A stretch of DNA of 64,000 bases, from assembly GCF_011397635.1 (NCBI RefSeq), contig NC_064752.1:3861001-3925000 (forward strand), given 5' to 3'. A program made the translations under genes and the position numbers. The stretch is from Epinephelus fuscoguttatus (lineage: Eukaryota; Chordata; Actinopteri; Perciformes; Serranidae). The notes beneath the pieces were generated by a model, which searched no databases, was not told the DNA's origin, and saw only the letters and a list, made by a program, of their open reading frames with translations. The stretch's first letter is position 1. Each line of letters starts with the position of its first letter. Shown here piece by piece: positions 54,278 to 63,814 of this stretch.

Positions 54278-57037
54278 AGGCAGTAACAACAGATGTAGTA
54301 AATGCAGACTTAGTAACAACAGATGTAGTAACAATAGACGTAATAACAAAAGACATGGTAACAGCAGAAGCAGTAACAAGACAAGTATTAACAGCATACA
54401 TAGTAACAACAGACATAGTAACAACAGAAGTAGTAACAGCAGACATAGTAACAGCAGAAGTAGTACCAACAGACGTAGTAACAACAGAAGTAGTAACAAC
54501 AGAAGTAGTAACAGCAGAAGTAGTAACTACAGACGTAGTAACAACAGACGTAGTAACAGCAGATGTAGTAACAGCAGACGCAGTAACAACAGAAGTAGTA
54601 ACAACAGACGTAGTAACAGCAGAAGTAGTAACAACAGATGTAGTAACAACAGAAGTAGTAACAATAGACGTAGTAACAGCAGAAGTAGTAACACCAGACG
54701 TAGTTACAGCACAAGTAGTAACAACAGACGTAGTAACACCAGACGTAGTAACAGCAGAAGTAATAACAACAGGCGTAGTAACAGCAGAAGTAGTAACAAC
54801 AGACGTAGTAACAGCAGACATGGTAACAGCAGAAGTAGTAACAACAGAAGTAGTAAAAGCAGAAGTAGTAACAACAGATGTAGTAACAACAGAAGTAGTA
54901 ACAGCAGAAGTAGTAACAACAGATGTAGTAACAACAGACATAGTTACAGCAGAAGTAGTAACAACAGATGTAGTAACAGCAGACATAGTAACAACAGAAG
55001 TAGTAACAACAGAAGCAGTAACAGCAGATGTAGTAACAACAGACGTAGTAACAGCAGAAGTAGTAACAACAGATGTAGTAACAACAGACATAGTAACAAC
55101 AGAAGTAGTAACAACAGAAGCAGTAACAGCAGATGTAGTAACAACAGACGTAGTAACAGCAGAAGTAGTAACAACAGATGTAGTAACAACAGACATAGTA
55201 ACAACAGAAGTAGTAACAACAGAAGCAGTAACAGCAGATGTAGTAACAACAGACGTAGTAACAGCAGACATAGTAACAACAGATGTAGTAACAACAGACA
55301 TAGTAACAACAGAAGTAGTAACAACAGAAGCAGTAACAGCAGATGTAGTAACAACAGACGTAGTAACAGCAGAAGTAGTAACAACAGATGTAGTAACAGC
55401 AGACATAGTAACAACAGATGTAGTAACAGCAGAAGTAGTAAAAGCAGATGTAGTAACAACAGATGTAGTAACAACAGACATAGCAAAAGCAGACGTAGTA
55501 ACAACAGAAGCAGTAACAACAGATGTAGTAACAACAGACGTAGTAAAAGCAGACGCAGTAACAACAGACGTAGTAACAACAGACATAGTAACAACAGATG
55601 TAGTAACAACAGAAGTAGTAACAACAGATGTAGTAACAACAGAAGTAGTAACAACAGATGTAGTAACAACAGACATAGTAACAACAGATGTAGCAACAGC
55701 AGACATAGTAAAAGCAGACGTAATAACAACAGACGTAGTAACAACAGATGTAGTAACAGCAGATGTAGTAAAAGCAGACGTAGTAACAACAGACATAGTA
55801 AAAGCAGACGTAGTAACAGCAGAAGTAGTAACAACAGATATAGTAACAACAGACGTAGTACCAATAGAAGTAGTAACAACAGACGTAGTAACAGCAGACG
55901 TAGTAACAGCCGACATAGTAACAACAGAAGTAGTAACAACAGACGTAGTAACAACAGATGTAGTAACAGCAGACGTAGTAAAAGCAGACGTAGTAACAAC
56001 AGAAGTAGTAACAACAGACGTAGTAAAAACAGACGTAGTAACAGCCGAAGTAGTAACAACAGACGTAGTAATAACAGAAGTAGTAACAACAGACGTAGCA
56101 AAAGCAGACGTAGTAACAACAGAAGTAGTAACAACAGATGTAGTAACAACAGACGTAGTAACAACAGATGTAGTAACAACAGACGTAGTAAAAGCAGACG
56201 TAGTAACAGCAGAAGTAGTAACAACAGAAGTAGTAACAACAGATGTGGTAACAACAGCTGACGTAAAAAAAAAACCTGGAGTAAAAAGTTCATTCATTCA
56301 TTCATTCATCTTCTAACCGCTTCATCCTCTTGAGGGTCGCGGGGGGGTGGAGCCTATCCCAGCTACATCGGGCGAGAGGCAGGGTTCACCCTGGACAGGT
56401 CGCCAGACTATCGCAGGGCTGACACATAGAGACAAACAACCATTCACGCTCACATTCACACCTACGGACAATTTAGAGTCACCAATTAACCTGCATGTCT
56501 TTGGACTGTGGGAGGAAGCCGGAGTGCCCGGAGAGAACCCACGCTGACACGGGGAGAACATGCAAACTCCGCACAGAAGGGCTCCCACGCCTGGGATCGA
56601 ACCGGCAACCCTCTTGCTGTGAGGCGAGAGTGCTAACCACCACACCACCGTGCCGCCCAGTAAAAAGTTTGTTTTTGTTAATTGTTGTGATTTGTTTGTA
56701 CTTGCTGTTGTGACTGAAAGAATCAGCTGACTGATGTTGTTCTCTGGAGCCTTTGTGCTCCACTGTCTCTCAGATTAACTCATATCACAGCGGTGCCTGG
56801 ACAGCGTGACGTGTGTGGTTGTGCTGCTGCCGTGGTCCTGCCAGATGCCTCCTGCTGCTGCTGCTGCTGCCATCATTAGTCATTAGTCATACTTCTACTG
56901 TTATTACACACATATGATTATTGTCACACATGTATACTGCCAGATATTAATACATACTTTCAACATATTGTACCACAGTAGCCAGAACTATAATATTATT
57001 ACTTTCAATAATGTTGTTGTAAGCTACTGTCATTACC

Positions 57038-57075
<38 letters not shown>

Positions 57076-60000
57076 ATTGTGTCATGTGGATTACTGTTAA
57101 TTTATCATGCTGATCTGTTCTGTACGACATCTATTGCACGTCTGTCCGTCCTGGAAGAGGGATCCCTCCTCAGTTGCTCTTCCTGAGGTTTCTACCGTTT
57201 TTTCCCCGTTAAAGGGTTTTTTGGGGAGTTTTTCCTGATCAGCTGTGAGGGTCCTAAGGACAGAGGGATGTCGTATGCTGTAAAGCCCTGTGAGGCAAAT
57301 TGTGATTTGTGATATTGGGCTTTATAAATAAAATTCATTGATTGTTTGATGTATGTATATAAAATGGCAGATGCTGTTTGACCTGTCTCAGTGGTTCAGT
57401 CCGATCAGTCCAGATTAGAGTCACCAATTCAGTATCTGACCAAATGTCTCCCCTTCTGTCCCTGAGATATGATGTTAAAACATGATGATGTCACAGTCAA
57501 GCTGACTGTTGAACTTTTGACCTTCATTATTTTATCTCGTTAGACATTTGTGAAAAATTCCATTGTATGAATTCTTCAGGTATTGCCAAAAACATGTTTT
57601 GTGAGGTCACACTAACCTTACCTTTGACTTTCAACCACAACATTCTAATTATTCTTAAGTCCAGGTGGACGTTTGTGTCAAATTTAAACTCCCTCTAGCT
57701 GGTCTTGAAATATCGTGTTCACAAGGACGAGATCAAAATACGGACGTACAGACGTACAGATGTACATACAGACAACTCAAAAACACGATGCCTGCAGTCT
57801 CAGCTATCGCCAGCACAGAGCACTAAGACAGTTTGACAGTTTGGCCACTTAGACTGTATAAGGGCCCAGGGCCCAGAAAGTGGTGCTACAGCCTCGGTTT
57901 TGTAAACATGAGTACAAACTATGAGCCTTAAGGTTCCTCTGTTAAACTGTGAACTGGAGACAGTGATCAGGTTCTTACTTCACTACATCTCTGCCCTCAT
58001 TACAATAGTCTGCTATAAACACAGTGACTGAGGCAGAGGGGGAGGAGCTTCTCAACACCTGCCTGGAGAAAGAGGAAGCTTCACCTGTTCGTTAGTCACA
58101 TGACATGATGACAAAATAAAACTAGAATGAGAGGATGCTTCAGAGACAGTCCTTCAGGAGACAGTTCTTAAAAAAAACAAAAACATGTCCTTTAAGAGAC
58201 AATCCATCAAGAGTAGGTCTTTTAAGAGACAGTCCTTCAAGAGTAGATCCTTTAAGAGATGATCCTTTAGGAGACAATCCCTCAAGAAACAATCAAGAGA
58301 CGATCCTTTAAGAGACAACCCCTGACCATGTCTGAAGACAGAGTCTATGAACCAGGTGACAATAAAACATTTGCTCATCCTTTATTTTAACGTTCACATC
58401 TGTGTGTCGCAGGTCTGGCCAATGGGAGCGCAGCATGTATATGTACAGTGGTGGAAAAAAGTTTTCGGACACCCCATGCATTTGTGAAATATTGCATTAA
58501 GAATCACTCTTAGGTCTTCAGGTGCAATTTCTTTTAGTACAGTCACAGCCAAAATACTAAATAAATCCTAAATTTTTTTTTAGGATTTTAGGAAAAATTT
58601 TTGACTGTGCCTTGAAATTTAAAAAACAGATTAGTTCAGTAGTCAAATCAAGCTTCTTTCAATTAAGGCTACTTAGTAAGGCAAAGCCCTACCTCCCCCC
58701 ACTTGATTTTGAGAGGGCAGTTCACGCTTTCATTACCTGTCGTCTGGACTACTGTAATTCTCTTTATGCTGGATTGGACCAGCAGTCACTGAAACGCCTG
58801 CAGGCTGTCCAGAATGCAGCAGCCAGACTGCTGACAGGAAAGAAAAGACGTGATCATATCACCCCAATACTGGCCTCCTTGCACTGGCTCCCTGTCCAGT
58901 TTAGAGTTCAATTTAAAATTTTATTATTTGTTTTTAAAAGCCTAAATGTCTTAGCTCCATCCTATCTATCTGAGCTTGTTCAGCTTCACACGACAGCCAG
59001 AGCACTGAGATCAAGCAACCAGCTGCTGCTGGCCTGTCCCAGAACTAAACTTAAAAACAAGGGTGACAGAGCCTTTTCCGTTGTGGCGCCAAATTTATGG
59101 AATACTTTACCATTCCATATAAGGGCAGCCCGAACTTTGGAACACTTTAAATCTCTTTTAAAAACCTACCTCTTTTCGCTTGCTTTCACCTCTAGTTGAG
59201 ACAGATATGTCTTTTACAGCTTTTATTTGTATTTAACCTGTACTCTAGTGTTGATATTTTATTGTCTAAGCCTATTGTTGATCTTACTGATAATTTTTGT
59301 GGTTTTTGCTATTCACTCACTCTTTGGATGAACTGTACAGCACTTTGGTCAACCGAGGTTGTTTTTAAATGTGCTATATAAATAAATTTTGACTTGACTT
59401 GACTTGACTAAAAAAGCCATTAAAAACTTAAAATTGATTGGTTCCATAAAAATACATAAGAAATTTTGAGTATTGGGTCATTTTGGTACCAGTGATGAAG
59501 GTCGTTCTGTTTATTAAAAGACAAAATTTTTGTTGCCAAGCTTCGTGTCTACATAAAACCAGCACATTTGAAAGTTCTTCAGACACAAAAATGGCTAAAA
59601 CAAGGAACCTAATGCAGGGTACACGCCTGAAGATAAAGATTCTCAGCCAGGAAGGGTACAGCTGCCGCCAGATAGCCAGGAAGTGCAGATGCAGTCCTTC
59701 AGCAGTTGGATACACTCTGCCGAAATACAGACGAACCAACAGCTTGGAAGACAAACCAAGATCTGGGTGTCCAAGGGTTTCTTCAGCAAGAAATGACCGC
59801 ATCCTGATCCGCATGTGCAGGCAAAACCACCGAATGACATCACAGGAGCTTCAGCAGCAGTGGTCAAACCAAACTGGTGTCCAGTGTTCCACCCGCACTG
59901 TACGTGGCCAACTTTTAGATCATGGCTTAAGGTCCTACAAGGCTATCAAGAAGCCCCTGATCAATGAGAGACAGAGGTTAGCCCGGCGTCGTTGGGCCCA

Positions 60001-62470
60001 GGCACACAAGTGAAAGGCTCGTGGGGAACATGCCAGCCAGGATTAGAGCTCTGCTACGTGCCAATGGCAGGACTACTAAATATTAATTTGATGATGTGAT
60101 GGTTTATTTATTTTTTGTTCAGTTTTGAACACATTCTCTGTTATTTGTTGACTTTGATACTGACAATGTTGAGAACTGACATATTGAAACTGTCAAGAAT
60201 TTAGTTTTGTTAGTTTTTCTTGTACACAATAAACAAAAAAATATAATTTGTATTTGTTTGTATCTGTCTAATGCAGCCACACCTTTTGAAACACAAAAAA
60301 GATTTTTCCACAAATATTTCATGATAATATTTGAGATTGTGTAAAATTTTAAGGGTGTCCGAAAACTTTTTTCCACCACTGTATATAAACACGAATGTGT
60401 GGATGTCTTATTTCTTTAATGGACTCCTGAATGTGATAGAATCAACAACACTACAGTACCCATGAACCTCAGCTGCTGTTACCATGGAGACAAAGACAGT
60501 CAGGGGTTAGTGATGTGAAGGATACGTGTTGGCGATGTCCGTCACTGGTCCCTGTCCAGACACCAGGACACATTTATCGTGAAAACTCTTCATCATCTGC
60601 AAAGGACTGTGGGAAAGAACCACCTGCTCTGGGGCAACCTACAGGGACAGGGAGGTCCCATGATCATGTTTATCCAGTCACAGCAGTCACTGAACAACAA
60701 AAAAATATTTACATTTCATAAAAAAACAACAACAACCAATCAAACAAGGAGCTGATCCTTCTGAGGGGTATTCCAGGTAGGAGGTTCAACAAACTCTGAG
60801 TCTAACCCTGAACTCTGAGTTGATTTACCCTGAGATGGGAAACTCTGAATTAACGGTTCCAGAACAGCTGATCTGAGTTAGTTCAGTCAACTCTGAGTAT
60901 GTTCACTCTGAGTTAAGCCGACAATAAAAAGCCATCATCAATGGAGCTCCGACTCCACGATTCACCATGGCAACAGGTCAATAAAAGACAGCGCCTCCAT
61001 TTTAATCCAGTGGATGCAGAGATATTAATGCATGTGTAGCAGACGGTGCACGTTTATCTTTAAAAGAAGAGCCTGAGTCAGAGCGAGGAAAGTGTCAATA
61101 AGTTAACCATAAAGTTAATAAAAAAGTTTATTCATCATTTATCAGACTTACATTTCCTTAATGAAGATAAAGTGGTGGAATCTGACTGTGTATCAGGCTG
61201 TAGATACATTACATTATATTAATAATATATCATAATATATTTGTTCAGATTGAATCTGATGGGGAAAAACACAGGAGGCAGAAGATTTCAAACATATAGG
61301 CTAGGCTATAGATCAAAGACATAAAGACATGACTGTAAACTCACAGTCTGACCCAGTAATAATATGTTTGGTGATTTGCACCTGAAAAGACGTTGAGGTT
61401 AAAATACAGTAGATTTGAAAATGTTGCACATCTATTTGTATCTTGACTCAACAGCACTCAGTGACTTTATTTCAGCTACAAATGTAGTAAATGTAAAGAC
61501 AGTGAAATGCTGCACCATTGCTCACTCAGAACTATGAACATATAATCCCCAATATTAGGCTATAGGAGTTATGTTCCATCAGTGCGACCAGTGACATCAG
61601 TGATAGAGATCATTAGTCACTGATACTACGTGTCTAAAGCTTCATACCCATTTTAACATTTAAATAATTAGACCTACACATTATGTGCAATAAACATGTG
61701 GAGCTGCTCTGACAGACTGACAGTCTGATCCTTGTGCACAGTGTTATAAAAATAATAAATATAAAAAGGACAGAGGTTTGATTCTGAGCTGAGGCTGAAT
61801 TCTCGCTGTGTAATATTTGAATGTAAAGACAAAAGCTGATGTCCAAAGAAATGATTGATGTGCATAAATTCAGTAACTTCAGACAGTCCTGAGTAACAAA
61901 CTAATATCCAGCAGGATTTAGACTGTGACAGACGGTAAATCTCCGCTAATGAATGCGCTTCGATACAAGCTTTGACACGGACTGAATGAATGAGGAAATG
62001 AAACAGCGTGTAAGAGGGAGGAGACAGAGAGAAACTCAGGGTTTATTGAAGAAAACCTGTCAGCGAGCAGGTTATGTTCACAGAGTCTGTTACCATGGTG
62101 ACTGACTCAGAGTTTCAGTTACCTCTCTGTCTGGAACTGATAACTCAGAGTTTCCCTCATCTCAGGGTTAACTTACTCAGAGTTTTCACTAAACCTGCTT
62201 TCTGGAATACCCCCCTGGTAATCAATATATGAGTCTATGATTGGCACCAGGAGGGGGTGGAGCCTTCTCCTGTCCTACCTGGATGTCCAACAGGTGAGAC
62301 AGCTGCTGGGCCTTGTCATGTCTCTGACAGCTTCCTGCGTTGGTGACAAAGACAATGGGAAAAAGGAAGTTGTTGTTTTGGTCCACAAGCTTCCGGAAAG
62401 CTCGTTGAGCTGCTGGAATCAACGAGCCACCGCGAAGCAGGACGCCATCTATGTCAAAGAGGATGCCCGC
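42803..62470 (-). CDS. hdhd5 (CECR5), HAD-like hydrolase domain-containing 5, 5'-partial
   Basis: The exons are 62279-62470, 60526-60638, 54087-54180, 53977-54010, 47508-47682, 47254-47427, 43206-43383 and 42803-42991. All are GT-AG with consistent phases, giving 1,149 nt (382 residues and stop). Human HDHD5 is about 420 residues, so roughly one N-terminal exon with the mitochondrial presequence is missing and lies beyond the window. HAD motif I is FDIDGV, motif II VTNAG, motif III the Lys in LGKPALL, and motif IV GDNLMTDIYG. All are present, so the fold should be intact. The protein is a presumed mitochondrial phosphatase-like enzyme whose substrate is not established. It is transcribed in the same direction as pcif1. 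Confidence 0.95.
43206..43383 (-). CDS. hdhd5 exon g: HAD motif IV
   Basis: It encodes DNLMTDIYGANLFNRYLAQQ, then a Thr/Met/Ala-rich insert and CPAAQCRTIL. The two acidic residues of GDNxxTD coordinate Mg2+ in HAD enzymes. The acceptor is TGCCTAG|CGAC and the donor ATTCTG|GTACGT. Confidence 0.94.
43435..43875. repeat. GAGGTCAGGTGTGTCA array in an hdhd5 intron
   Basis: Units such as GAGGTCAGGTGTGTCA and GAGGTGTCA are combined in irregular order. AGGTCAGAGGTCA (a DR1 arrangement of nuclear-receptor half-sites) recurs several times. Frames of 110-230 codons here are artefacts. Confidence 0.93.
43930..44338. repeat. 46-bp minisatellite derived from an exon 3' end plus splice donor (distal part)
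   Basis: GATGGCATAG or GATGGCGTAG starts at 43959, 44005, 44051, 44097, 44143, 44189, 44235, 44281 and 44327, an exact 46-bp period. On the minus strand each unit reads ACCATCTATGCCATCGG (or CAGG) followed by GTAACTGC. That is the coding end and donor of hdhd5 exon f. The array is cut by the hAT element. Confidence 0.93.
44339..47122 (+). mobile_element. Complete hAT transposon with perfect 8-bp target duplication
   Basis: The ends are CAGGCCTATTCAAC and GTTGAATAGCCCTG. The target duplication GCGTAGAT occurs at 44331-44338 and 47123-47130. The length is 2,784 bp. It inserted into the 46-bp minisatellite, so the array is older than the insertion. Confidence 0.95.
44608..46513 (+). pseudogene. 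hAT transposase (ZBED/GTF2IRD2-like), frameshifted
   Basis: The ATG at 44608 opens MALSKPKKRKIDSENRQF, and a BED finger follows: CLLCNESIS...LKRHYNTIH. Then comes LAVDESTDCTDMAQLCVYV with the conserved Asp, LLVTDGAPAMIG, and LHCIIHQSVLCSKL. After further frame changes the C-terminal hAT dimerisation block TYTCESSFSHMNAIKTRARC is seen. The frames are 44608-45150, 45107-45727, 45612-46025 and 46250-46513, in three registers. At least three lesions make it inactive. Confidence 0.9.
47123..47270. repeat. 46-bp minisatellite, proximal part reaching hdhd5 exon f
   Basis: Continues the array at 43930-44338 across the hAT insertion. Units start near 47165 and 47210, and the last one at 47256 is the exon end itself. 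Confidence 0.93.
47254..47427 (-). CDS. hdhd5 exon f, whose 3' end is the last unit of a minisatellite
   Basis: It encodes GHGMFLLCLESAYRKLTGHE and LLGKPALLTYQYAARLL, ending TIYAIG. The Lys of GKP is HAD motif III. The donor is CATCGG|GTAACT. The last coding bases and the donor are repeated every 46 bp downstream. Confidence 0.94.
47508..47682 (-). CDS. hdhd5 exon e
   Basis: It encodes IILFGEPIRWETNLQLLIDV, LLTNGRPG and LACNVDLMWMAEAPSPR. Gene-specific conserved blocks. The acceptor is CCATAG|CTATC and the donor CACG|GTAACC. Confidence 0.95.
48102..49655 (+). mobile_element. 5'-truncated L2-like LINE in the left arm
   Basis: The 5' end encodes a LINE tail in shifted frames (a TPSPHLRLDLRLSSL-like segment). 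The 3' UTR at 49383-49655 is nearly identical to those at 12340-12633 and 57068-57345. Three (CT)n tracts lie inside (48341-48384, 48858-48884 and 48933-48978), plus one at 49340-49379. The right arm shows the uninterrupted target. Confidence 0.75.
48385..48930 (-). pseudogene. C-terminal fragment of another LINE, nested in the L2 copy
   Basis: The minus strand 48541-48885 encodes LCELCPHRQVETETHFLLHC, a C-x2-C-x9-H-x4-C knuckle like that at 12834-12960, then a KMQHILGENR segment. It is flanked by CTCTCAATTCAAT sequences and sits between CT tracts. Confidence 0.7.
49668..50081. repeat. 0.41-kb direct repeat, copy 1
   Basis: CCTATGTGTCATCAAGCAAT to CTTGGCACTCAGATG. Almost identical, in the same orientation, to 51821-52229. 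Copies 1 and 2 encode the same spurious 64-codon minus frame. Confidence 0.9.
50082..51820. mobile_element. Non-autonomous Harbinger-like element between the direct repeats
   Basis: Inverted ends TTAACCCTTTAAACACAGTT and its complement AACTGTGTTTAAAGGGTTA, extended by ~60 bp of matching GCTTCACAAGGTAACAATAT sequence. TTA is at both outer edges, as expected of a 3-bp target site. At 51128 the plus strand encodes MAEESSSVRQPNFSQEETDV then LVREVQA, resembling the Myb/SANT-like protein of Harbinger elements. It is cut short by a stop. Confidence 0.65.
51821..52229. repeat. 0.41-kb direct repeat, copy 2
   Basis: Same sequence and orientation as 49668-50081 with few differences. Without the Harbinger-like insert the two copies would be tandem, separated by TTA. 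Confidence 0.9.
52566..53976. other. Intronic spacer, possible retroelement debris
   Basis: Contains a short CACTCA array near 52838-52870 and an AT-rich stretch at 53100-53560 ending CATAATAAATCACACC, which may be an old LTR-type end. No reading frame with a recognisable motif was seen. Confidence 0.4.
53977..54010 (-). CDS. hdhd5 34-bp micro-exon d
   Basis: Between TTTCAG|GCGTGT and ACAAG|GTACAT lie 34 bases encoding ACPLPTLPRIQ plus one base. Joined to exon e this gives LPRIQAIILFGEPIRWE, close to the LPxIEAVILFGEPIRWE of other HDHD5 proteins. That similarity and the phase match are the grounds for calling it. Confidence 0.8.
54087..54180 (-). CDS. hdhd5 exon c
   Basis: It encodes LGFQKVVSVEQLRKHHPLLD and RMEHNRSPSLP. 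The preferred donor is CTTCCT|GTGAGC at 54087, which lets the micro-exon join in frame. A second donor, CAG|GTGACA at 54065, would extend this exon and join exon e directly, also in frame. Confidence 0.9.
54239..54272. repeat. (CA)n microsatellite beside hdhd5 exon c
   Basis: About 16 CA dinucleotides between exon c and the 15-bp array. Confidence 0.92.
54275..56262. repeat. 15-bp minisatellite, about 130 copies, in an hdhd5 intron
   Basis: The unit is 15 bp, AGTAACAACAGACGT, with variants AGTAACAGCAGAAGT, AGTAACAACAGATGT and AAAAGCAG. A multi-unit block repeats almost exactly at about 54985-55260. All six frames are open for hundreds of codons (Val-Thr-Thr, Ser-Asn-Asn and Leu runs). The minus frame also runs into exon c. 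Confidence 0.95.
56291..56658 (-). mobile_element. Intact tRNA-derived SINE with 11-bp target duplication
   Basis: On the minus strand it begins GGGCGGCACGGTGGTGTGGT with a TTAGCACTC A-box region and GGTTCGATCCC B box. The body has CCCACAGTCCAAAGACATGC and CTATCCCAGC-type phrases, and the 3' end is (GAAT)n. AGTAAAAAGTT flanks it at 56280-56290 and 56659-56669. It is the unexpanded relative of the SINE carrying the 44-bp array at 443-2345. Confidence 0.9.
56741..57345 (+). mobile_element. L2-like LINE 3' end (5'-truncated)
   Basis: It shares GAGCCTTTGTGCTCCACTGT through to the terminal ATTCATTGATTG repeat with 49025-49655. Only the last residues and 3' UTR of the LINE are present. A (CT)n tract lies at 57042-57071. 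Confidence 0.85.
57346..58445. other. Intronic spacer with old repeats
   Basis: A decayed dispersed repeat at about 57380-57830 has the CGATGCCTGCAGTCTCAGCT phrase of a common fish element. An imperfect ~22-bp array of TCCTTTAAGAGACAATCC type lies at 58140-58325. No gene was seen. Confidence 0.5.
58600..59410 (+). pseudogene. L2-like LINE C-terminal part inserted in the Tc1 element
   Basis: The frame ending at 59199 encodes FITCRLDYCNSLYAGLDQQS, LKRLQAVQNAAARLLTGKKR, LHWLPVQFRVQFKILLFVFK and FSVVAPNLWNTLPFHIRAA. These are the classic post-RT region of fish L2/CR1-type LINEs, about 195 codons open. The 3' UTR ends in tandem TTGAC repeats. The 5' part is missing. Confidence 0.85.
59591..60013 (+). 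pseudogene. Tc1 transposase, DNA-binding part only (140 codons)
   Basis: The ATG at 59591 opens MAKTRNLMQGTRLKIKILSQ, then GYSCRQIARKCRCSPSAVGY (first helix-turn-helix) and a GCPRVSSARNDRILIRM linker. The second helix-turn-helix follows, then ARRRWAQAHK and stop. The catalytic DDE domain is deleted. The usual final residues (NMPARIRALLRANG) follow in another frame at 60026-60080. The open frame would give a binding-only protein. Confidence 0.8.
60526..60638 (-). CDS. hdhd5 exon b
   Basis: It encodes EQVVLSHSPLQMMKSFHDKC followed by VLVSGQGPVTDIAN, matching the HDHD5 segment VLVSGQGP. The acceptor is CTGTAG|GTTGCC and the donor AACAC|GTATCC, phase 2. Confidence 0.93.
60758..62217. mobile_element. 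Non-autonomous Harbinger-like element
   Basis: The ends are AGGGGTATTCCAG (left) and CTGGAATACCCCC (right), with CTG on both outer sides. Sub-terminal CTCTGAGTT and GAGATG phrases are inverted between the two ends. The interior is AT-rich with no transposase frame. It lies in the hdhd5 intron between exons a and b. Confidence 0.65.
62279..62470 (-). CDS. hdhd5 exon a: HAD motifs I and II
   Basis: It encodes AGILFDIDGVLLRGGSLIP and NNFLFPIVFVTNAGSCQRHD. The two Asp of DID are the nucleophile and acid/base pair of HAD enzymes. 64 codons, phase 0 at both ends. The acceptor is CATCAG|GCGG and the donor CAG|GTAGGA. Confidence 0.95.
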
Positions 62471-62587
62471 CTGATGGAGACAGATGGATGAGACACACAG
62501 CCATCCAGGTCGTCAGGTAAAGAAGACAGTTTGTGTCCAAAAGAAACAGACTTCAAAAGATGATTAGACATCATTATGATGTCGTCA

Positions 62588-63800
62588 TTATTGCATAGAT
62601 TTCATATTGACACACCCTCCTGTTCTCCGAAATCTACTACAGTTCATACAGCCTGATCTGTGTTCTGTGTTCTGAATACAGTCAGTGTCACAGTGCATAG
62701 GCCAATTTGAACAGGTGGGTTTTGGGGTGGATTTGAAGGATGTTATGCTGTCGGACAGTCGAATGTGTGGAGGTAGGGAGTTCCAGAGCCTGGGGGCAGT
62801 GCAGCTGAAAGGACTCATGGTACAGAGGTGTGAGGTAGGGATGGTCAGGAGACCAGCAGAGGAAGGTAGGTAGTGATGGAGGTGGGAGGAAGGGCAGGGG
62901 AGGGTTTAGATGAGATGTGGACCTGTGCAAATGAAGACCATGGTGACAGAGGATTGTGCCCAGGGGAATGAGGTAGATGATGAATAAAAGTGGACCCAAT
63001 ACTGACCCCTGGGGGACACCCAGTAAAACAGCAGAACATCTCGACCTGTGGTTCCTCATCTGGACAAACTGTTGTCTGTCAGTAAGATATGACGTAAACC
63101 ACGAAAGTGCAACACCAGTGATCGAAATTTCAGCCATGTGTTCCAGGAGTAGTGGGTGGGAGATGGTGTCAAATGCAGCACTGAGATCGAGGGGGATAAG
63201 GAGGGTGAGCAGTCAGCTGCACGGAGGAGGTCGTTGGTGATTTTAACCAGGTCTGTTTCAGTACTGTGTTTTGGGTGGAAACCAGATTGGAAGGGTTCAT
63301 GGGGGTTGTTTTAGTCAAGGTGGGACTGAAGTTGAGCTGCAACCACCTTCTCCAGGATTTTGGATGTGAAGGGGAGGTTAGAGTTTAGCCTGTAGTGGTT
63401 AAGGTCAGCTGGGTCAGCACTGGGTTTTTTGAGGGTGGGTGTAATTGCAGCCAGTTTAAGGTTCGAGGGTACAGTTGCAGTGATCATGGGGGACATGGAT
63501 GGCAGGCAGGCTTTGAGGAGAGTAGTGGGGAGGGGATCAAGCTCACAGGTGGTTGGTTTTGCTTTGCGAATGAGCTCAGCAGTGGTTTCTTATGTTGGAG
63601 GGGTGAAGGTGGAGAGGGGGCTGATGAGCAGTTGGCCTGTTGTGACCGACCAGGGTGGGTCCTTTGAGGAGGTGAAGGAGGGCTGTAGCTGTACGTGCAT
63701 GGTGTTGATTTTGTTAATGAAGATGTCCAGAGAGGCAGAGCACTGATCAGTAGGAGTGTTTGGGTGGAGGATTTTAGGAGGTTGGAGTAGGTGGCAGTGG
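62588..63800 (-). pseudogene. Degenerate L2-like LINE
   Basis: The minus strand reads LAAITPTLKKPSADPADLNH with NLPFTSKILEKVVAAQLQ at about 63311-63430. Then come [19 protein letters not shown] at about 63000-63060 and APRLWNSLPPHIRLSDSITS at about 62730-62800. The segments are in RT order but separate frames, with the YADD box not seen. It lies upstream of exon a, probably in the first hdhd5 intron. Confidence 0.8.
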
Positions 63801-63814
63801 AAAGAGCAATATTT

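Larger units (their letters stand above)
58446..60381 (+). mobile_element. Second Tc1-like transposon, internally deleted, with LINE inside
   Basis: The ends are CAGTGGTGGAAAAAAGTTTT and its complement AAAACTTTTTTCCACCACTG. TA flanks both (58444-58445 and 60382-60383). It contains an L2-like LINE 3' part and a shortened transposase. Confidence 0.9.

Noticed and set aside
54108..56316. Plus-strand 717- and 653-codon frames (Ser-Asn-Arg or Val-Thr repeats)
   Set aside because: The 15-bp repeat unit lacks stops in any frame; nothing but repeat is encoded.
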